Origin: Ruminococcus sp. UBA1394
Lineage (GTDB): Bacteria > Bacillota > Clostridia > Oscillospirales > Ruminococcaceae
Length of the DNA: 64,000 nt
Direction of reading: 5' to 3'
Assembly (NCBI GenBank): GCA_002305725.1
Contig: DBQM01000037.1
Location: 3,579-67,578, forward strand
A program made the position numbers and the translations under genes. The first letter of the stretch is position 1, and the number at the start of each line of letters is the position of its first letter. The notes beneath the pieces are model-generated. The model had not been told where the DNA came from. It saw only the letters and a list, made by a program, of their open reading frames with translations, and searched no databases. Positions 24,150 to 33,071 of the stretch are shown piece after piece.

Positions 24150-25010
24150 ATGTCCGGGAGAGGTTTTGAGGCATATTCTTACAGCAGCAGAAAGAAAGAC
24201 AGACCTGTTATCAGATTCAGAATAAAGGCTGCGCTTTTTATCGTATTTGTCGTTTTTATCCTTTGTTTTATTATTTATATGACAGAGGCAAATATAAATT
24301 CTAAAAAAATTAATTCCGCAGGATTTTCAGCGGACAGCTCCGTGCTTTTGTCCTCGCAGGAGGCAACAGAGCCGGAAAATTCTGAAAAGGAAGAAAAAAG
24401 TATTATTAATCCGATTTCTGCGTCGGAGCCGCTTTCAGAAACATATTTCGGAAAATGTGTTTTTGTGGGTGACTCGATTTCTGTGGGACTTGCAGATTTC
24501 CAGCTTGTACCCGTTAAAAATGTTTTTGCCGAGCTTGGCATGAACATTGAAAAAATCAATACTGAAACAATGAAAACTGCATACGGCGACGTAACAGCTA
24601 TTGAGGCACTCAAAGAGGCGAAACCTGAAAATATATATATTATGCTTGGCAGCAACGGCATTGCATGGCTTTCCACAGGTGATATGATAGAATGCTATTC
24701 TCAGTTTGTGGACGAGATAAAAAAAGAACTGCCGGATTCAAAAATATATATACTTTCAATTCCTCCGGTCACTGCTGAGAGAGAGACCGCCGAGGACGAA
24801 CCTATACTCAATTCGGACATAGACAAATACAATTCCGAATTGCTTAAAATGGCTGACGAGAAGAAAATATATTATGTGGACATCAATACCGCCTTAAAGG
24901 GAAATGACGGAAAATTCCCGTCGGATATGGCAGAAAAGGACGGTATGCACTTTGTTAAAACTACCTATACTGTTATGCTTGACTATATTTTGTCGCACAC
25001 TGTAGAGTAG
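24150..25010 (+). CDS. Membrane-anchored SGNH/GDSL hydrolase
   Basis: The 286-residue protein has a basic N-terminus, one membrane segment (about 26-45), an acidic linker and an extracytoplasmic SGNH domain. The catalytic blocks are visible: FVGDSISVGL (Ser) near residue 109, MLGSNG (Asn) near 165 and DGMHF (Asp/His) near 271. Members de-acetylate or esterify/de-esterify cell-wall polysaccharides or lipids; the substrate is unknown. GGGAGG lies 12 bases before the ATG, a long spacing. A lipoprotein gene follows on the same strand. Confidence 0.85.
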   Translation: MSGRGFEAYSYSSRKKDRPVIRFRIKAALFIVFVVFILCFIIYMTEANINSKKINSAGFSADSSVLLSSQEATEPENSEKEEKSIINPISASEPLSETYFGKCVFVGDSISVGLADFQLVPVKNVFAELGMNIEKINTETMKTAYGDVTAIEALKEAKPENIYIMLGSNGIAWLSTGDMIECYSQFVDEIKKELPDSKIYILSIPPVTAERETAEDEPILNSDIDKYNSELLKMADEKKIYYVDINTALKGNDGKFPSDMAEKDGMHFVKTTYTVMLDYILSHTVE

Positions 25011-25049
25011 GTTTTTAAAATAAAAGATCAGAAGGGAACATGAGAAATT

Positions 25050-25523
25050 ATGAGGAAAAGGGTTATTTTGCCGGCAGTTATCCTGATTGCGTCTGTCTTT
25101 TCGCTTTCGGGATGCGGAAAAGAATCTGAAAAGGCAGAGGCGTCAAAGCCACTGAAGGAAATTACGGCGGATATTATGAACTGCGGAGTTGAATTTCCGG
25201 AAATGGTTGAGGTCGCTGAAGATAACTTTCAGATCAAGTACAGTCTGACAGCGGAGGATTACGAGGAATTTTCTCTCTGGTGGGCAGGCTCAGGCGCTGA
25301 TGCTGATGAGGTATGCATCATAAAGGCAAAGGATTCCGGCAAGGTGAAAGACGCCGTTTCGGAAAGGCTTGACGGACAGAAAGATGTGTTCAAGGATTAC
25401 GTCCCGGAACAGTATGACAAGCTTTGCAAGTCAGAAGTAAAGACAAAAGGGGATTATGTTTACTGGCTCTGCACAAATGACAATGATAAAGCCGAAAAGG
25501 CTCTGACAGATGATTTTACTTAA
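25050..25523 (+). CDS. DUF4358 lipoprotein
   Basis: The 157-residue protein has a lipoprotein signal peptide ending LSGC at residues 19-22, so it should be lipid-anchored outside the membrane. The rest fits the DUF4358 family of clostridial lipoproteins: a small alpha/beta domain with a central CIIKAKDSGKVKDAV segment. The function is not known. It lies 40 bases after the SGNH gene and probably shares its transcript. Confidence 0.8.
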   Translation: MRKRVILPAVILIASVFSLSGCGKESEKAEASKPLKEITADIMNCGVEFPEMVEVAEDNFQIKYSLTAEDYEEFSLWWAGSGADADEVCIIKAKDSGKVKDAVSERLDGQKDVFKDYVPEQYDKLCKSEVKTKGDYVYWLCTNDNDKAEKALTDDFT

Positions 25524-25550
25524 TGAAACTTTGTTTTTTAAGTACATATA

Positions 25551-25583
25551 CGGGTGTGTTCAGTGAACATACCCGATTTTATT
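25551..25583 (+). terminator. Terminator after the DUF4358 gene
   Basis: CGGGTGTGTTC and GAACATACCCG pair around AGT and are followed by ATTTTATT. Confidence 0.7.
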
Positions 25584-25622
25584 AAAGAGATTATATGTGT
25601 ATTCTGGAAGGTGACTATAAAT

Positions 25623-27299
25623 TTGAAAAATAAAATTGTTTCTCTTATGGCGGCAGGAATTGTTGCTGTATCGACTGTACTGACTGTCGGCTGCGAACAG
25701 CAGAAGCCGGAGGGCGCAAACTATTCCTTTGACTGCGCTTTGCCGGGAAATCCGGAAAGCCTTGACCCGCAGTTTACGTCAGACGAAAATTCCATGACTG
25801 TAATAGGCAATCTGTTTACCGGACTTATGAAAACTGATGACACCGGCAAGCTTGAAAATGCAGTTGCAAAGGATTATACCATTTCTGCTGACGGACTGAA
25901 ATATACTTTTACTCTGCGGACAGACTGCTACTGGTTTTTTGATGCTGACGAGGACGAAGAAACAGACGATAACGAGCTGACGCCTGTTACGGCACATGAT
26001 TTTGAATTTGCGTTCAAAAGGATTTTCAATCCGGAAACCTGTTCTCCTCACAAGGAAAAATACGAGTGTCTGAAAAATGCAGGTGACATAATAAGCGGCA
26101 GCGCTGATTACACGGAACTGGGTGTTAAGGCGTTAAGCGATACTGAGCTTGTGTTTGAACTTGAATATCCGAATGTGGAATTTTTAAATGCTCTGACATT
26201 TACTGCGGCAATGCCCTGCAATGAGCAGTTTTTCTATGACACAAAGGGCAGATACGGGCTTGATGACAAGTCGGTGGCTTCAAACGGAGCGTTTTTTATA
26301 AGGCAGTGGTTTTATGACCCTTATGGTCATGACAATTTTATTTATATGGCAAGAAACGATAAAAATGACGATTTCGACAGGACATACCCGTCATTTCTGA
26401 ATTTTTATATCAAGGAATCCCGTGAAGAATCTGCTGCAAGCTTTGATGAGGGTACGTCTGATGTCCTGCTGACTTTTGAGTATGACAAGAAAAAGTATGA
26501 CGGTAATGTTGTAAACAGTTATTATAATTATACTTTCGGTATAATAATTAATCCGGATAATGAGCAGTATTCAAATGCAAATATCAGAAAAGCCCTTGCC
26601 TACGGTATAGACAAGGCGTCCTTTGACGAGGAACTGCCGGAGGATATGACTGCTGCATACGGAATTATACCGCCCGGAATATCTTTCTTAAACAAAAGCT
26701 ACCGTGAAGTCAATGCGGACAAGGCTGCTGCGATTTCCAGTTCTGACGGTGAACTGATTGAATACAGTCCGGAAAAGGCGCTTGCATACTACGAGGCAGG
26801 AATGAACGGAATGAATCTCCAGTCACTGGAAAATATTAAAATACTTGTGCCGGAAAATTATATGGATACTGAGTATCTCCACCTTGTGACGCAGAACTGG
26901 CAGACGCTTTTCGGTTTCTATATTGGAATAGAGGAAGTGCCTGCTGACGAGTTTCAGCAGAGAATCGCAGACGGCGAATATACTATGGCTGTTTACCCGC
27001 TGTCCGGCGATTATAACAGTCCGCTTTCTGTGCTTGAAAAATTTGAAAAGCAAAACAATAATTTCGGCTATTCAAGCTCGGAACTGCAGGGCGTTGTTGA
27101 TGAGATAAAAAAGCTTGGAAATTATAATGACGGAGTGGAGTTATACAGCAAAGCTGAAAATATCATTCTGAATGATTTTGAATTTATTCCGGTTTTCTAC
27201 AAAAAGGAATTTGAAGTTCTTGGCGGAGGAAACCACGACATTATCTATGACCCATTTACAAAGCAGCTTAATTTCAGATATGCGAAATATTATGAATAA
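25623..27299 (+). CDS. Oligopeptide ABC transporter substrate-binding lipoprotein (SBP family 5)
   Basis: The protein (about 558 residues) has a signal peptide and LTVGC lipobox, then the OppA/DppA fold: GNPESLDPQFTSDEN at the start, a TFTLRTDCYW-like segment, and VNADKAAAI/YYEAGMNGM late. It should bind peptides or other solutes outside the cell for an ABC importer, but the permease genes are not nearby, making it an orphan binding protein. An acidic insert DADEDEETDDNE near residue 105 might bind calcium; this is inference. TTG at 25623 (after GGAAGGTG) is the chosen start; GTG at 25611 is possible. Confidence 0.88.
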   Translation: MKNKIVSLMAAGIVAVSTVLTVGCEQQKPEGANYSFDCALPGNPESLDPQFTSDENSMTVIGNLFTGLMKTDDTGKLENAVAKDYTISADGLKYTFTLRTDCYWFFDADEDEETDDNELTPVTAHDFEFAFKRIFNPETCSPHKEKYECLKNAGDIISGSADYTELGVKALSDTELVFELEYPNVEFLNALTFTAAMPCNEQFFYDTKGRYGLDDKSVASNGAFFIRQWFYDPYGHDNFIYMARNDKNDDFDRTYPSFLNFYIKESREESAASFDEGTSDVLLTFEYDKKKYDGNVVNSYYNYTFGIIINPDNEQYSNANIRKALAYGIDKASFDEELPEDMTAAYGIIPPGISFLNKSYREVNADKAAAISSSDGELIEYSPEKALAYYEAGMNGMNLQSLENIKILVPENYMDTEYLHLVTQNWQTLFGFYIGIEEVPADEFQQRIADGEYTMAVYPLSGDYNSPLSVLEKFEKQNNNFGYSSSELQGVVDEIKKLGNYNDGVELYSKAENIILNDFEFIPVFYKKEFEVLGGGNHDIIYDPFTKQLNFRYAKYYE

Positions 27300-27305
27300 A
27301 ATGAC

Positions 27306-27342
27306 TAAAACCGTTTTCTCGGATGTGAGAAAACGGTTTTGT
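27306..27342 (+). terminator. Terminator of the substrate-binding protein gene
   Basis: AAAACCGTTTTCTC pairs perfectly with GAGAAAACGGTTTT. Confidence 0.85.
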
Positions 27343-27421
27343 GATAATGCACATTTTTGAATGCGAATCAAAAGCTGATAAAGTAAAAATAGACAAATCT
27401 TTTGTTTTTGATAAAAAGCTG

Positions 27422-27450
27422 TTGACATTTTTCTGAAATGGTGGTATAAT
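27422..27450 (+). promoter_or_regulatory. Promoter of the Gly-Arg(-His) tRNA cluster
   Basis: Perfect TTGACA and TATAAT, 17 bases apart, 35 bases before tRNA-Gly. Confidence 0.85.
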
Positions 27451-27485
27451 TATTATCGTTGATTGGGAATATTGATAATTAATAT

Positions 27486-27559
<74 letters not shown>

Positions 27560-27562
27560 GAT

Positions 27563-27639
27563 GCGCCTTTAACTCAGCTGGATAGAGTAACTGCCTTCTA
27601 AGCAGTAAGCCATTGGTTCGAGTCCAATAAGGCGCGCCA
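27563..27639 (+). tRNA. tRNA-Arg (anticodon TCT)
   Basis: Acceptor GCGCCTT/AAGGCGC, anticodon arm ACTGC-CTTCTAA-GCAGT, encoded CCA. It lies three bases after tRNA-Gly, so both come from one transcript. Confidence 0.96.
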
Positions 27640-27643
27640 AATA

Positions 27644-27673
27644 CTACGTCCCTTATTAGGGACGTATATTATT
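27644..27673 (+). terminator. Terminator-like hairpin between tRNA-Arg and tRNA-His
   Basis: ACGTCCCT and AGGGACGT pair around TATT, followed by ATATTATTT. tRNA-His may need read-through or its own promoter. Confidence 0.7.
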
Positions 27674-27679
27674 TCCTAT

Positions 27680-27757
27680 GGTGGGTGTAGCTCAGTTGGT
27701 TAGAGCGTCGGATTGTGGTCCCGAAGGTCGTGGGTTCGACCCCCATCTCCCACCCCA
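27680..27757 (+). tRNA. tRNA-His (anticodon GTG)
   Basis: G at -1 (27680) opposite C73 is the histidine identity pair and CCA is encoded. The anticodon arm is TCGGA-TTGTGGT-CCCGA, which leaves an A-C mismatch at the loop end, and the acceptor has one T-T mismatch. It is otherwise complete. Confidence 0.9.
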
Positions 27758-27763
27758 CATTTT

Positions 27764-27800
27764 GCCTGAAATTCTTTGAATTTCAGGCTTTTTATTTTTT
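27764..27800 (+). terminator. Terminator of tRNA-His
   Basis: GCCTGAAATT and AATTTCAGGC pair around CTTTG, then TTTTTATTTTTT. The methyltransferase gene starts 11 bases later, so some read-through could feed it. Confidence 0.85.
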
Positions 27801-27810
27801 GGAGGAGTTT

Positions 27811-28479
27811 ATGGATAACAAGTCTGCTTTTAATGTGAGTGATTATGATAAGAAAGTCCGCAGCGTGATACCTTTCTATGACGATATACATGACCAGATA
27901 ATCTGCCTTGCCAATGCTTATTTTTCAGATAAACCTATTGATTTTCTTGATACCGGCTGCGGCACAGGCACATTTGCAAAAATTGCCCTTGACAAGCTGA
28001 ATATACGGACTGCGGTACTCTGCGACCCGTCAGAAAAAATGCTTGCTGACGCTGAAAAAAAACTTGAGTGCTCTGACTGTCAGTTTATACTTCGGGGTTC
28101 GGAGAAAATAAACGACTGCGAAAAATATGACCTGATAACAGCAGTTCAGTCGCACCACTATTTCAGCCGTGAGCAGAGAGAAAAGGCGGTATCAAACTGT
28201 TATCGTGCGCTGAAAAAGGGCGGTTTGTTTATCAGTTTTGAAAATACAGCTCCTTTTACCGATACCGGAAAACAGCTGCTTTTAAGCCGAATGGAGCAGT
28301 ACGGCAGGGAACAGGGCAGAAGCGAAGATGAGATAAAGGGACATTCCGGACGCTATGGCAAGGAATTTTTCCCCATTAACCCGTCAGAGCATCTTGAACT
28401 TCTGAGAAATACCGGTTTTAATACTGCTGAAATATTCTGGCTTTCTTATTTGCAGATGGGTATGTATGCAATAAAATAA
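27811..28479 (+). CDS. Class I SAM-dependent methyltransferase
   Basis: The 222-residue protein has the SAM-binding glycine loop FLDTGCGTGTFAKIA near residue 43, the acidic LCDPSEKML near 68 and a Methyltransf_11/25-type core through KKGGLFISFEN near 136. The substrate is unknown. I chose the ATG at 27811, directly after GGAGGAG; the open frame upstream runs through tRNA-His and is not coding. No obvious partner gene is adjacent. Confidence 0.82.
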   Translation: MDNKSAFNVSDYDKKVRSVIPFYDDIHDQIICLANAYFSDKPIDFLDTGCGTGTFAKIALDKLNIRTAVLCDPSEKMLADAEKKLECSDCQFILRGSEKINDCEKYDLITAVQSHHYFSREQREKAVSNCYRALKKGGLFISFENTAPFTDTGKQLLLSRMEQYGREQGRSEDEIKGHSGRYGKEFFPINPSEHLELLRNTGFNTAEIFWLSYLQMGMYAIK

Positions 28480-28529
28480 GCACCGCTTAAAGAGTGGCGC
28501 TTATAAAGAAGTTTTAATGATTTGAATGA

Positions 28530-28567
28530 AAGGCTGCGTAGAATAGCTTACGCAGCCTTTCTCTTTT
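28530..28567 (+). terminator. Terminator after the methyltransferase gene
   Basis: AAGGCTGCGTA and TACGCAGCCTT form an 11-pair stem with TCTCTTTTT after it. Confidence 0.85.
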
Positions 28568-28643
28568 TGGTATATTTATATTATACCATATTTTCTGACA
28601 AAAGGGGAGCAGTTCATTATGTCAGCGGTATTTATTTACTGCT

Positions 28644-30542
28644 TTAAGCAAACAGTTCTCCTGCTGTATCCTTATAATACTCCGCCTGGGCAGACCATAG
28701 TTCTGAATAGTGACCGCCTGCCGAAACAAGCATATCGTGACTTCCACGCTCCACGATTTCGCCATTATCCATTACCGTAATTTCATCGCAGAACCGACAG
28801 CTGGAAAGCCGGTGCGAAATGTAGATAGCTGTCCTTGTACCTACAATCCCGTTGAACTTCGTGTAAATATCGTGTTCGGATATCGGATCAAGTGCGGCGG
28901 TAGGCTCGTCAAGCACGATAAACGGCGAACCCTTATAAATCGCCCTCGCAAGACATAACTTCTGTGCTTCACCGCCGGATATTTCCACCCCATGCTCGTC
29001 AAAATCCTTGTACAGATAGGTGTTTATGCCGTCGGGCATACTGTCCAGCCTTTCGGACAATCCGCTCCTGCGGACGCAGTCCTCCACTATCGCCGAATCG
29101 TATTCTGTACTTGCCGCCACATTCTCCGCAATACTGAATGAAAACAGACTGCTGTCCTGAAAGACCACCGAGAACAGTGCCATGTATTCTTTATAATCGT
29201 ACTTGCGGATATCAATTCCGTTGAGCGTGATTTCTCCCTTTGTCGGGTCATAGAGCCTGCAAAGTAGCTTGACAAGGGTTGATTTGCCGCAGCCGTTTCG
29301 CCCCACAAGTGCCATTTTCTCACCGATACGCCATTTCAGATTCACATCACGCAGGACATACTGCTCTGTGTTCGGATATTTGAACCATACATGACGAAAC
29401 TCAAATTCGTATTCGTTGTCATTTCGCTTTTCGGTGGGGATAGTGCCCTTGTACTTCTCATCGGGTATGTCAAGAAAGTCAAAATATTTCCTGCAGAATG
29501 TTGGCGTTATTTTCAGCAGTCCGTACCCGTCGGATATTTCCGAAACACCTGCCGAAATGTTTTCAAAATACAACGCAAAAGCAATAACCTCGCCCGGTGT
29601 TAACATTCCGCTTGCCGCCCTCATTACTGCAAAGCCATACATCAGCACCTTTGTCAAAATATTCATGATCTGAAAAATGAAATTCGGCAGCATAGCCTTT
29701 TTGTAACCCCTGAACCAACCGTCATGAATTATTTTCTGTGCCTTGTCAAGCTCTTTCCCGATAAGACTTTTCTGTGAGTACATTCTTATCTCTTTTCCGT
29801 TTCGGTAATTGTTCAGCACATACTGATTAAAAAATGAGTCAGCACGGCCAGCAGATATAACATTGTTGTCGTTGTGTATTTCCTCAAAGCCGAGTATTGC
29901 TTTCGGATTTATCACCAGCGATTTTATCAGCTCCAGCACTGCCGTTATGACCGCCACTGCAACAAATCCCCATACAGATTGTATAAAGCCGTCAAAGCCT
30001 GAGGTTGCCGTGGGGCTTCTGAAAGCTGTCGGGATAATAAGAATAATGCCCGTTATTACCATAAAAAGTCCGCCGATAGTGCGCATAAAATAGTTGCATA
30101 ATGCGCTGATACCTGCGTTATTATTATTCAGCTGACGCTGTGCGTTCACAAATTGATTCTGTGTGTCTGTGTTTTCAAGGTGAACATAATCCATTGTCAT
30201 AACCTTTTGCCAGAGGTTCTTTTTCATGTTTGACTGCTCTGCAAAGGTATGAGAGTTCCTGCGCCTGAGCAGAAATCTCTTTATTACGGAAAGCGCCGCC
30301 TGAATTCCCACAACGATAGCTGCATATAACAGCAGGGTTTCAACAGGTTTTGCCTGCGCTATTCCGTCAATGACAAGTGCAGACAGGTAAATTGATATAA
30401 ATTCTCCCGAAAGGTCAACGCAGTATGCTATCGTATCTCTTGCGATAATGCCCTTGTCTGCGTCATTTACAGCTTTCAGCGTGCGCTTTATTATCTCACG
30501 CTTTTCTTTGGCACTCAGCTTTGTTTCTTTATTCTCACTCAT
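28644..30542 (-). CDS. ABC exporter half-transporter, second subunit
   Basis: The 632-residue protein has an N-terminal six-segment exporter membrane domain (about 35-340) and a nucleotide-binding domain: Walker A GRNGCGKST (~428), signature ISGGEAQK (~537), Walker B FIVLDEP (~557) and H-loop SHRLSS. The start ATG at 30542 has AAGGAGGTG upstream and overlaps the previous gene by eight bases, so the two subunits are co-translated and probably heterodimeric. The substrate is unknown; drugs, peptides and lipids are all possible. Confidence 0.9.
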   Translation of the reverse strand: MSENKETKLSAKEKREIIKRTLKAVNDADKGIIARDTIAYCVDLSGEFISIYLSALVIDGIAQAKPVETLLLYAAIVVGIQAALSVIKRFLLRRRNSHTFAEQSNMKKNLWQKVMTMDYVHLENTDTQNQFVNAQRQLNNNNAGISALCNYFMRTIGGLFMVITGIILIIPTAFRSPTATSGFDGFIQSVWGFVAVAVITAVLELIKSLVINPKAILGFEEIHNDNNVISAGRADSFFNQYVLNNYRNGKEIRMYSQKSLIGKELDKAQKIIHDGWFRGYKKAMLPNFIFQIMNILTKVLMYGFAVMRAASGMLTPGEVIAFALYFENISAGVSEISDGYGLLKITPTFCRKYFDFLDIPDEKYKGTIPTEKRNDNEYEFEFRHVWFKYPNTEQYVLRDVNLKWRIGEKMALVGRNGCGKSTLVKLLCRLYDPTKGEITLNGIDIRKYDYKEYMALFSVVFQDSSLFSFSIAENVAASTEYDSAIVEDCVRRSGLSERLDSMPDGINTYLYKDFDEHGVEISGGEAQKLCLARAIYKGSPFIVLDEPTAALDPISEHDIYTKFNGIVGTRTAIYISHRLSSCRFCDEITVMDNGEIVERGSHDMLVSAGGHYSELWSAQAEYYKDTAGELFA

Positions 30543-32412
30543 CCGTATGCACCTCCTTATGTCTGTAATATGAGCTTTGAAGCTCAAACAACTCGGCGTA
30601 CTTTCCGCCCTGCTCCATAAGCTCGGCGTGTGTACCTTCTTCGGCGATTGCGCCGTTTTCTATCATTATTATCCTGTCGCAGAATCGTGTGGAGGCAAGT
30701 CTGTGTGAAATGAACACACTTGACTTGCCTTTTGAAAAATCAGCATAATTAAGATACATTTCCTGTTCTGCAATAGGGTCAAGCGCCGCCGTAGGCTCGT
30801 CAAGAAGCAAAACAGACGCGTTTTTATACAGCGCCCTTGCCAGAGCAAGCTTTTGTGTTTGTCCGCCGGAGAATTCTGTTGCATTTTCGTAAACTGATTT
30901 CACAAGACGAGTGTTTTCCTTTTCGGGGAGGCTCTTAACCTTATCGTAGATACCTGCCTTTTTCAGACAGTCATATACCCTGTCCATATCAATATTGTCA
31001 ATATCCGACCCTGCGACATTTTCTGCGACAGTAACAGGTAACACAGAAATATCCTGAAATACCGCACCGAAAAGACTGAAATATTCATCTCTGTTATAGC
31101 TGTTCACAGGCTTGCCGTTCAGAAATATCTCGCCCTCCGTTGGGTCATAAAGTCCCGACATAAGCTTTATCAGTGTTGTTTTTCCTGCACCGTTAAGTCC
31201 CACCAGCGCAAGCTTTTCACCCTTGTGCAAAGTGAAAGTGATATTCCGTATCGTTGCTTTTTCAGCGCCGCTGTATTTATAGCTTACGTTTCTGAACTCT
31301 ATTTCACATTCACCCGATGGCAGCTTTTCGCCCTTGCCACGATTGGTTTTGTCTTTTATATCGAGATATTCTCTGGCGTATGAGATATTGTTGGACAGCC
31401 AGTTGAATCCCGAATATTTATCAAAAACATCCCTTACGGAAGAACTGAATGCATATATGGAATTGAAATAAAGCACAAAATCTCCCGCACCAATATTGCC
31501 TTTCACTACCATATAAATCACATAGGCGTATGCGGCGAAATTTGACAAATATATCATAAGCACACGGGCAAGGTCGTGTCTGAATGACCATTCGTCCTGC
31601 TGTTCATACCAGTCAAGTCGGTTGTCGAACGACCTTTTAAATATCTTCGTGAACCATTTGTGCATACCGTAAACACGAACATCCTTTGCGGTCGCAAAAT
31701 TACTGCCTGCGCTATGGATATAGTCAAGCTCCCGGTCATATTTCTGCCAGTTGTCCGCCATATTCCATATCCACATCATTTTATGCCGTTCGATGTAATA
31801 ACCCGCAACCGCAGGTACACCGACAATAAGCAGCATAACCGGGTCAAGCATCGACAGGATTGAACCGTATGCTATGACCACAAGTACCGACCTCAAAAAG
31901 TAGTGTATTGTGTTTACAGTCTGATATGTGATATAATCTGAGCCTGTTTCAGCCTTTTTCAAAGCGTCATTTTTATTACAGCTTTCGTTGTTTTCGTAAT
32001 CCGTCGACATGTTTTTATGGATAATTTTGCGCTTCATATGGCAAAGAAATTTATAGCATGCCACATATCCGTTATAATCCGCTGCTTCGTTCCATATGTA
32101 TTTAGTCATTCGTTCGCCTGCTATAAGCAGCAGGCATATCACCGCAAGTCTAAGTCTCGCCGAAGTACCCAGCGCAAGCTCAACAACATACTTGCTTGTA
32201 AACGTTCCGAACAGCGAATTTGCCGCATAAGCCACCACATTTCCCATAAAAAGCAGAACAAATGCAAAGGGCTGACTTTTCCAGAGCTCCGCAAGAATAT
32301 ACCGCATATTCTCCCACGTCTTGTACTTTATCTTCGCCTGCTCAGCATCGTATTTCGCCCATGCCGATTTCTTTTTTTCTCTGGTGTATTTCGCTATTTT
32401 AACTCTTCTCAC
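30535..32412 (-). CDS. ABC exporter half-transporter, first subunit
   Basis: The 625-residue partner has a basic N-terminal extension (about 1-45), six membrane segments and a nucleotide-binding domain with Walker A GLNGAGKTT (~400), signature FSGGQTQK (~510) and Walker B VLLLDEPTAALD (~535). Both ATP sites of the pair look complete, unlike many heterodimeric exporters where one is degenerate. The start is GTG at 32412, eight bases after GGAGG. Direct repeats matching LytTR-regulator sites lie upstream of a -10 element that lacks a good -35, pointing to activator-dependent expression. Confidence 0.9.
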   Translation of the reverse strand: MRRVKIAKYTREKKKSAWAKYDAEQAKIKYKTWENMRYILAELWKSQPFAFVLLFMGNVVAYAANSLFGTFTSKYVVELALGTSARLRLAVICLLLIAGERMTKYIWNEAADYNGYVACYKFLCHMKRKIIHKNMSTDYENNESCNKNDALKKAETGSDYITYQTVNTIHYFLRSVLVVIAYGSILSMLDPVMLLIVGVPAVAGYYIERHKMMWIWNMADNWQKYDRELDYIHSAGSNFATAKDVRVYGMHKWFTKIFKRSFDNRLDWYEQQDEWSFRHDLARVLMIYLSNFAAYAYVIYMVVKGNIGAGDFVLYFNSIYAFSSSVRDVFDKYSGFNWLSNNISYAREYLDIKDKTNRGKGEKLPSGECEIEFRNVSYKYSGAEKATIRNITFTLHKGEKLALVGLNGAGKTTLIKLMSGLYDPTEGEIFLNGKPVNSYNRDEYFSLFGAVFQDISVLPVTVAENVAGSDIDNIDMDRVYDCLKKAGIYDKVKSLPEKENTRLVKSVYENATEFSGGQTQKLALARALYKNASVLLLDEPTAALDPIAEQEMYLNYADFSKGKSSVFISHRLASTRFCDRIIMIENGAIAEEGTHAELMEQGGKYAELFELQSSYYRHKEVHTDE

Positions 32413-32432
32413 CGCTTTCGCCTCCGACTTTC

Positions 32433-32498
32433 AGTATAGCATAAAAATGACCGCTCGTGTTGATTTTGGAACGAACGGTCAAAATACGGAACGAACGG
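32433..32498 (-). promoter_or_regulatory. ABC exporter promoter with LytTR-type direct repeats
   Basis: On the minus strand TATACT (32438-32433) is a -10 with a poor -35 (AACACG). Upstream, CCGTTCGTTCC occurs twice (32478-32468 and 32498-32488), 20 bases start to start, that is two helical turns. ACCGTTCGT matches the published LytTR half-site pattern [TA][AC][CA]GTTN[AG][TG] at every position in the proximal copy and at all but the first in the distal copy. Regulator identity is inference. Confidence 0.6.
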
Positions 32499-32505
32499 CA
32501 AGTTT

Positions 32506-32545
32506 AATTAACAATGTACAAAGAACAATTAACAATGAACAATTA
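32506..32545. repeat. Short direct repeat AATTAACAATG
   Basis: AATTAACAATG occurs at 32506 and 32527, followed by AACAATTATTATTG. Such A+T-rich tandem units are common next to deletion or recombination points; here they border the truncated four-helix-bundle gene. Confidence 0.5.
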
Positions 32546-32704
32546 TTATTGCTTTGCGTTTCGTATGATTACGATCAGGAGTTTTATCAATTCTGAACAA
32601 TCTGTGTGAATACTTTTAAACTGCTGTTCTGTAATGAACTCTGTATCTCTGAGCAGTTCCAGCCAATATTCAGTTTCGGCTGCCTCTTTCAAAGCTATAT
32701 TCAT
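32546..32704 (-). pseudogene. C-terminal fragment of a four-helix-bundle protein (S23/TIGR02436-like)
   Basis: The 52-codon frame begins ALKEAAETEYWLELL and contains HTDCSELIKLL, the typical last two helices of the four-helix-bundle family, whose full members are about 115-125 residues. The first two helices are missing. Its only ATG overlaps the stop of the truncated response regulator by ATGA, so the two remnants are fused by a deletion. A stand-alone product seems unlikely to fold. Confidence 0.7.
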
Positions 32705-32838
32705 TTGGCATAACCGAACAGGAATTGCTCGGCGGAGTTGTATTCGACTATGACTATACGGCTATTCCATTCGGTCAGCATATTTTTCAGAGCACTGATT
32801 TGTCTGTTATCATCATCGCATATTGCTATTGTCAGCAT
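32701..32838 (-). pseudogene. N-terminal fragment of a LytTR-family response regulator
   Basis: The 45 codons read MLTIAICDDDNRQISAL..., the first beta strand and acidic pocket of a CheY-like receiver as found in clostridial LytTR response regulators. The phospho-acceptor region, the rest of the receiver and the DNA-binding domain are gone. A good ribosome site and an intact promoter remain, so the truncation looks recent. It sits beside LytTR-type DNA sites of the ABC exporter operon. Confidence 0.72.
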
Positions 32839-32875
32839 CTGTACTCACTTCCATAAAGCGTTCGTTGTTTTTTCA

Positions 32876-32904
32876 ATTATATCAGATAGAAGTGAAAAAG
32901 TCAA
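32876..32904 (-). promoter_or_regulatory. Intact promoter of the truncated response regulator
   Basis: On the minus strand TTGACT and TATAAT are 17 bases apart, about 35 bases before the fragment's ATG. Confidence 0.65.
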
Positions 32905-32960
32905 TTGACAGAAAAGCAGGAGGGCCTTTCTGCATGTTTTAGTGAAAACCTGCTATTTAT

Positions 32961-33071
32961 ACGAAAAACAGGCAGATACCTCATACGAAGTATCTGCCTG
33001 TTTAGTTTCATAGCCTGCTGTATAAGTCTTTCATATTAGAATCCGGAAAACTGATATATGAGTGGTGACCT
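32961..33071 (-). repeat. Terminator-ended repeat unit T1, copy A
   Basis: Read on the minus strand, the unit begins AGGTCACCACTCATA, passes through ATGAAAGACTTATAC and ends in a 10-pair hairpin AGGCAGATAC..GTATCTGCCT followed by GTTTTT. Copy B at 36976-37085 aligns along its whole length. A nine-codon frame (33034-33008, MKDLYSRL) aligns in phase with an 12-codon frame in copy B. It may be a small RNA, a leader peptide with attenuator, or a mobile terminator cassette. Confidence 0.65.
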
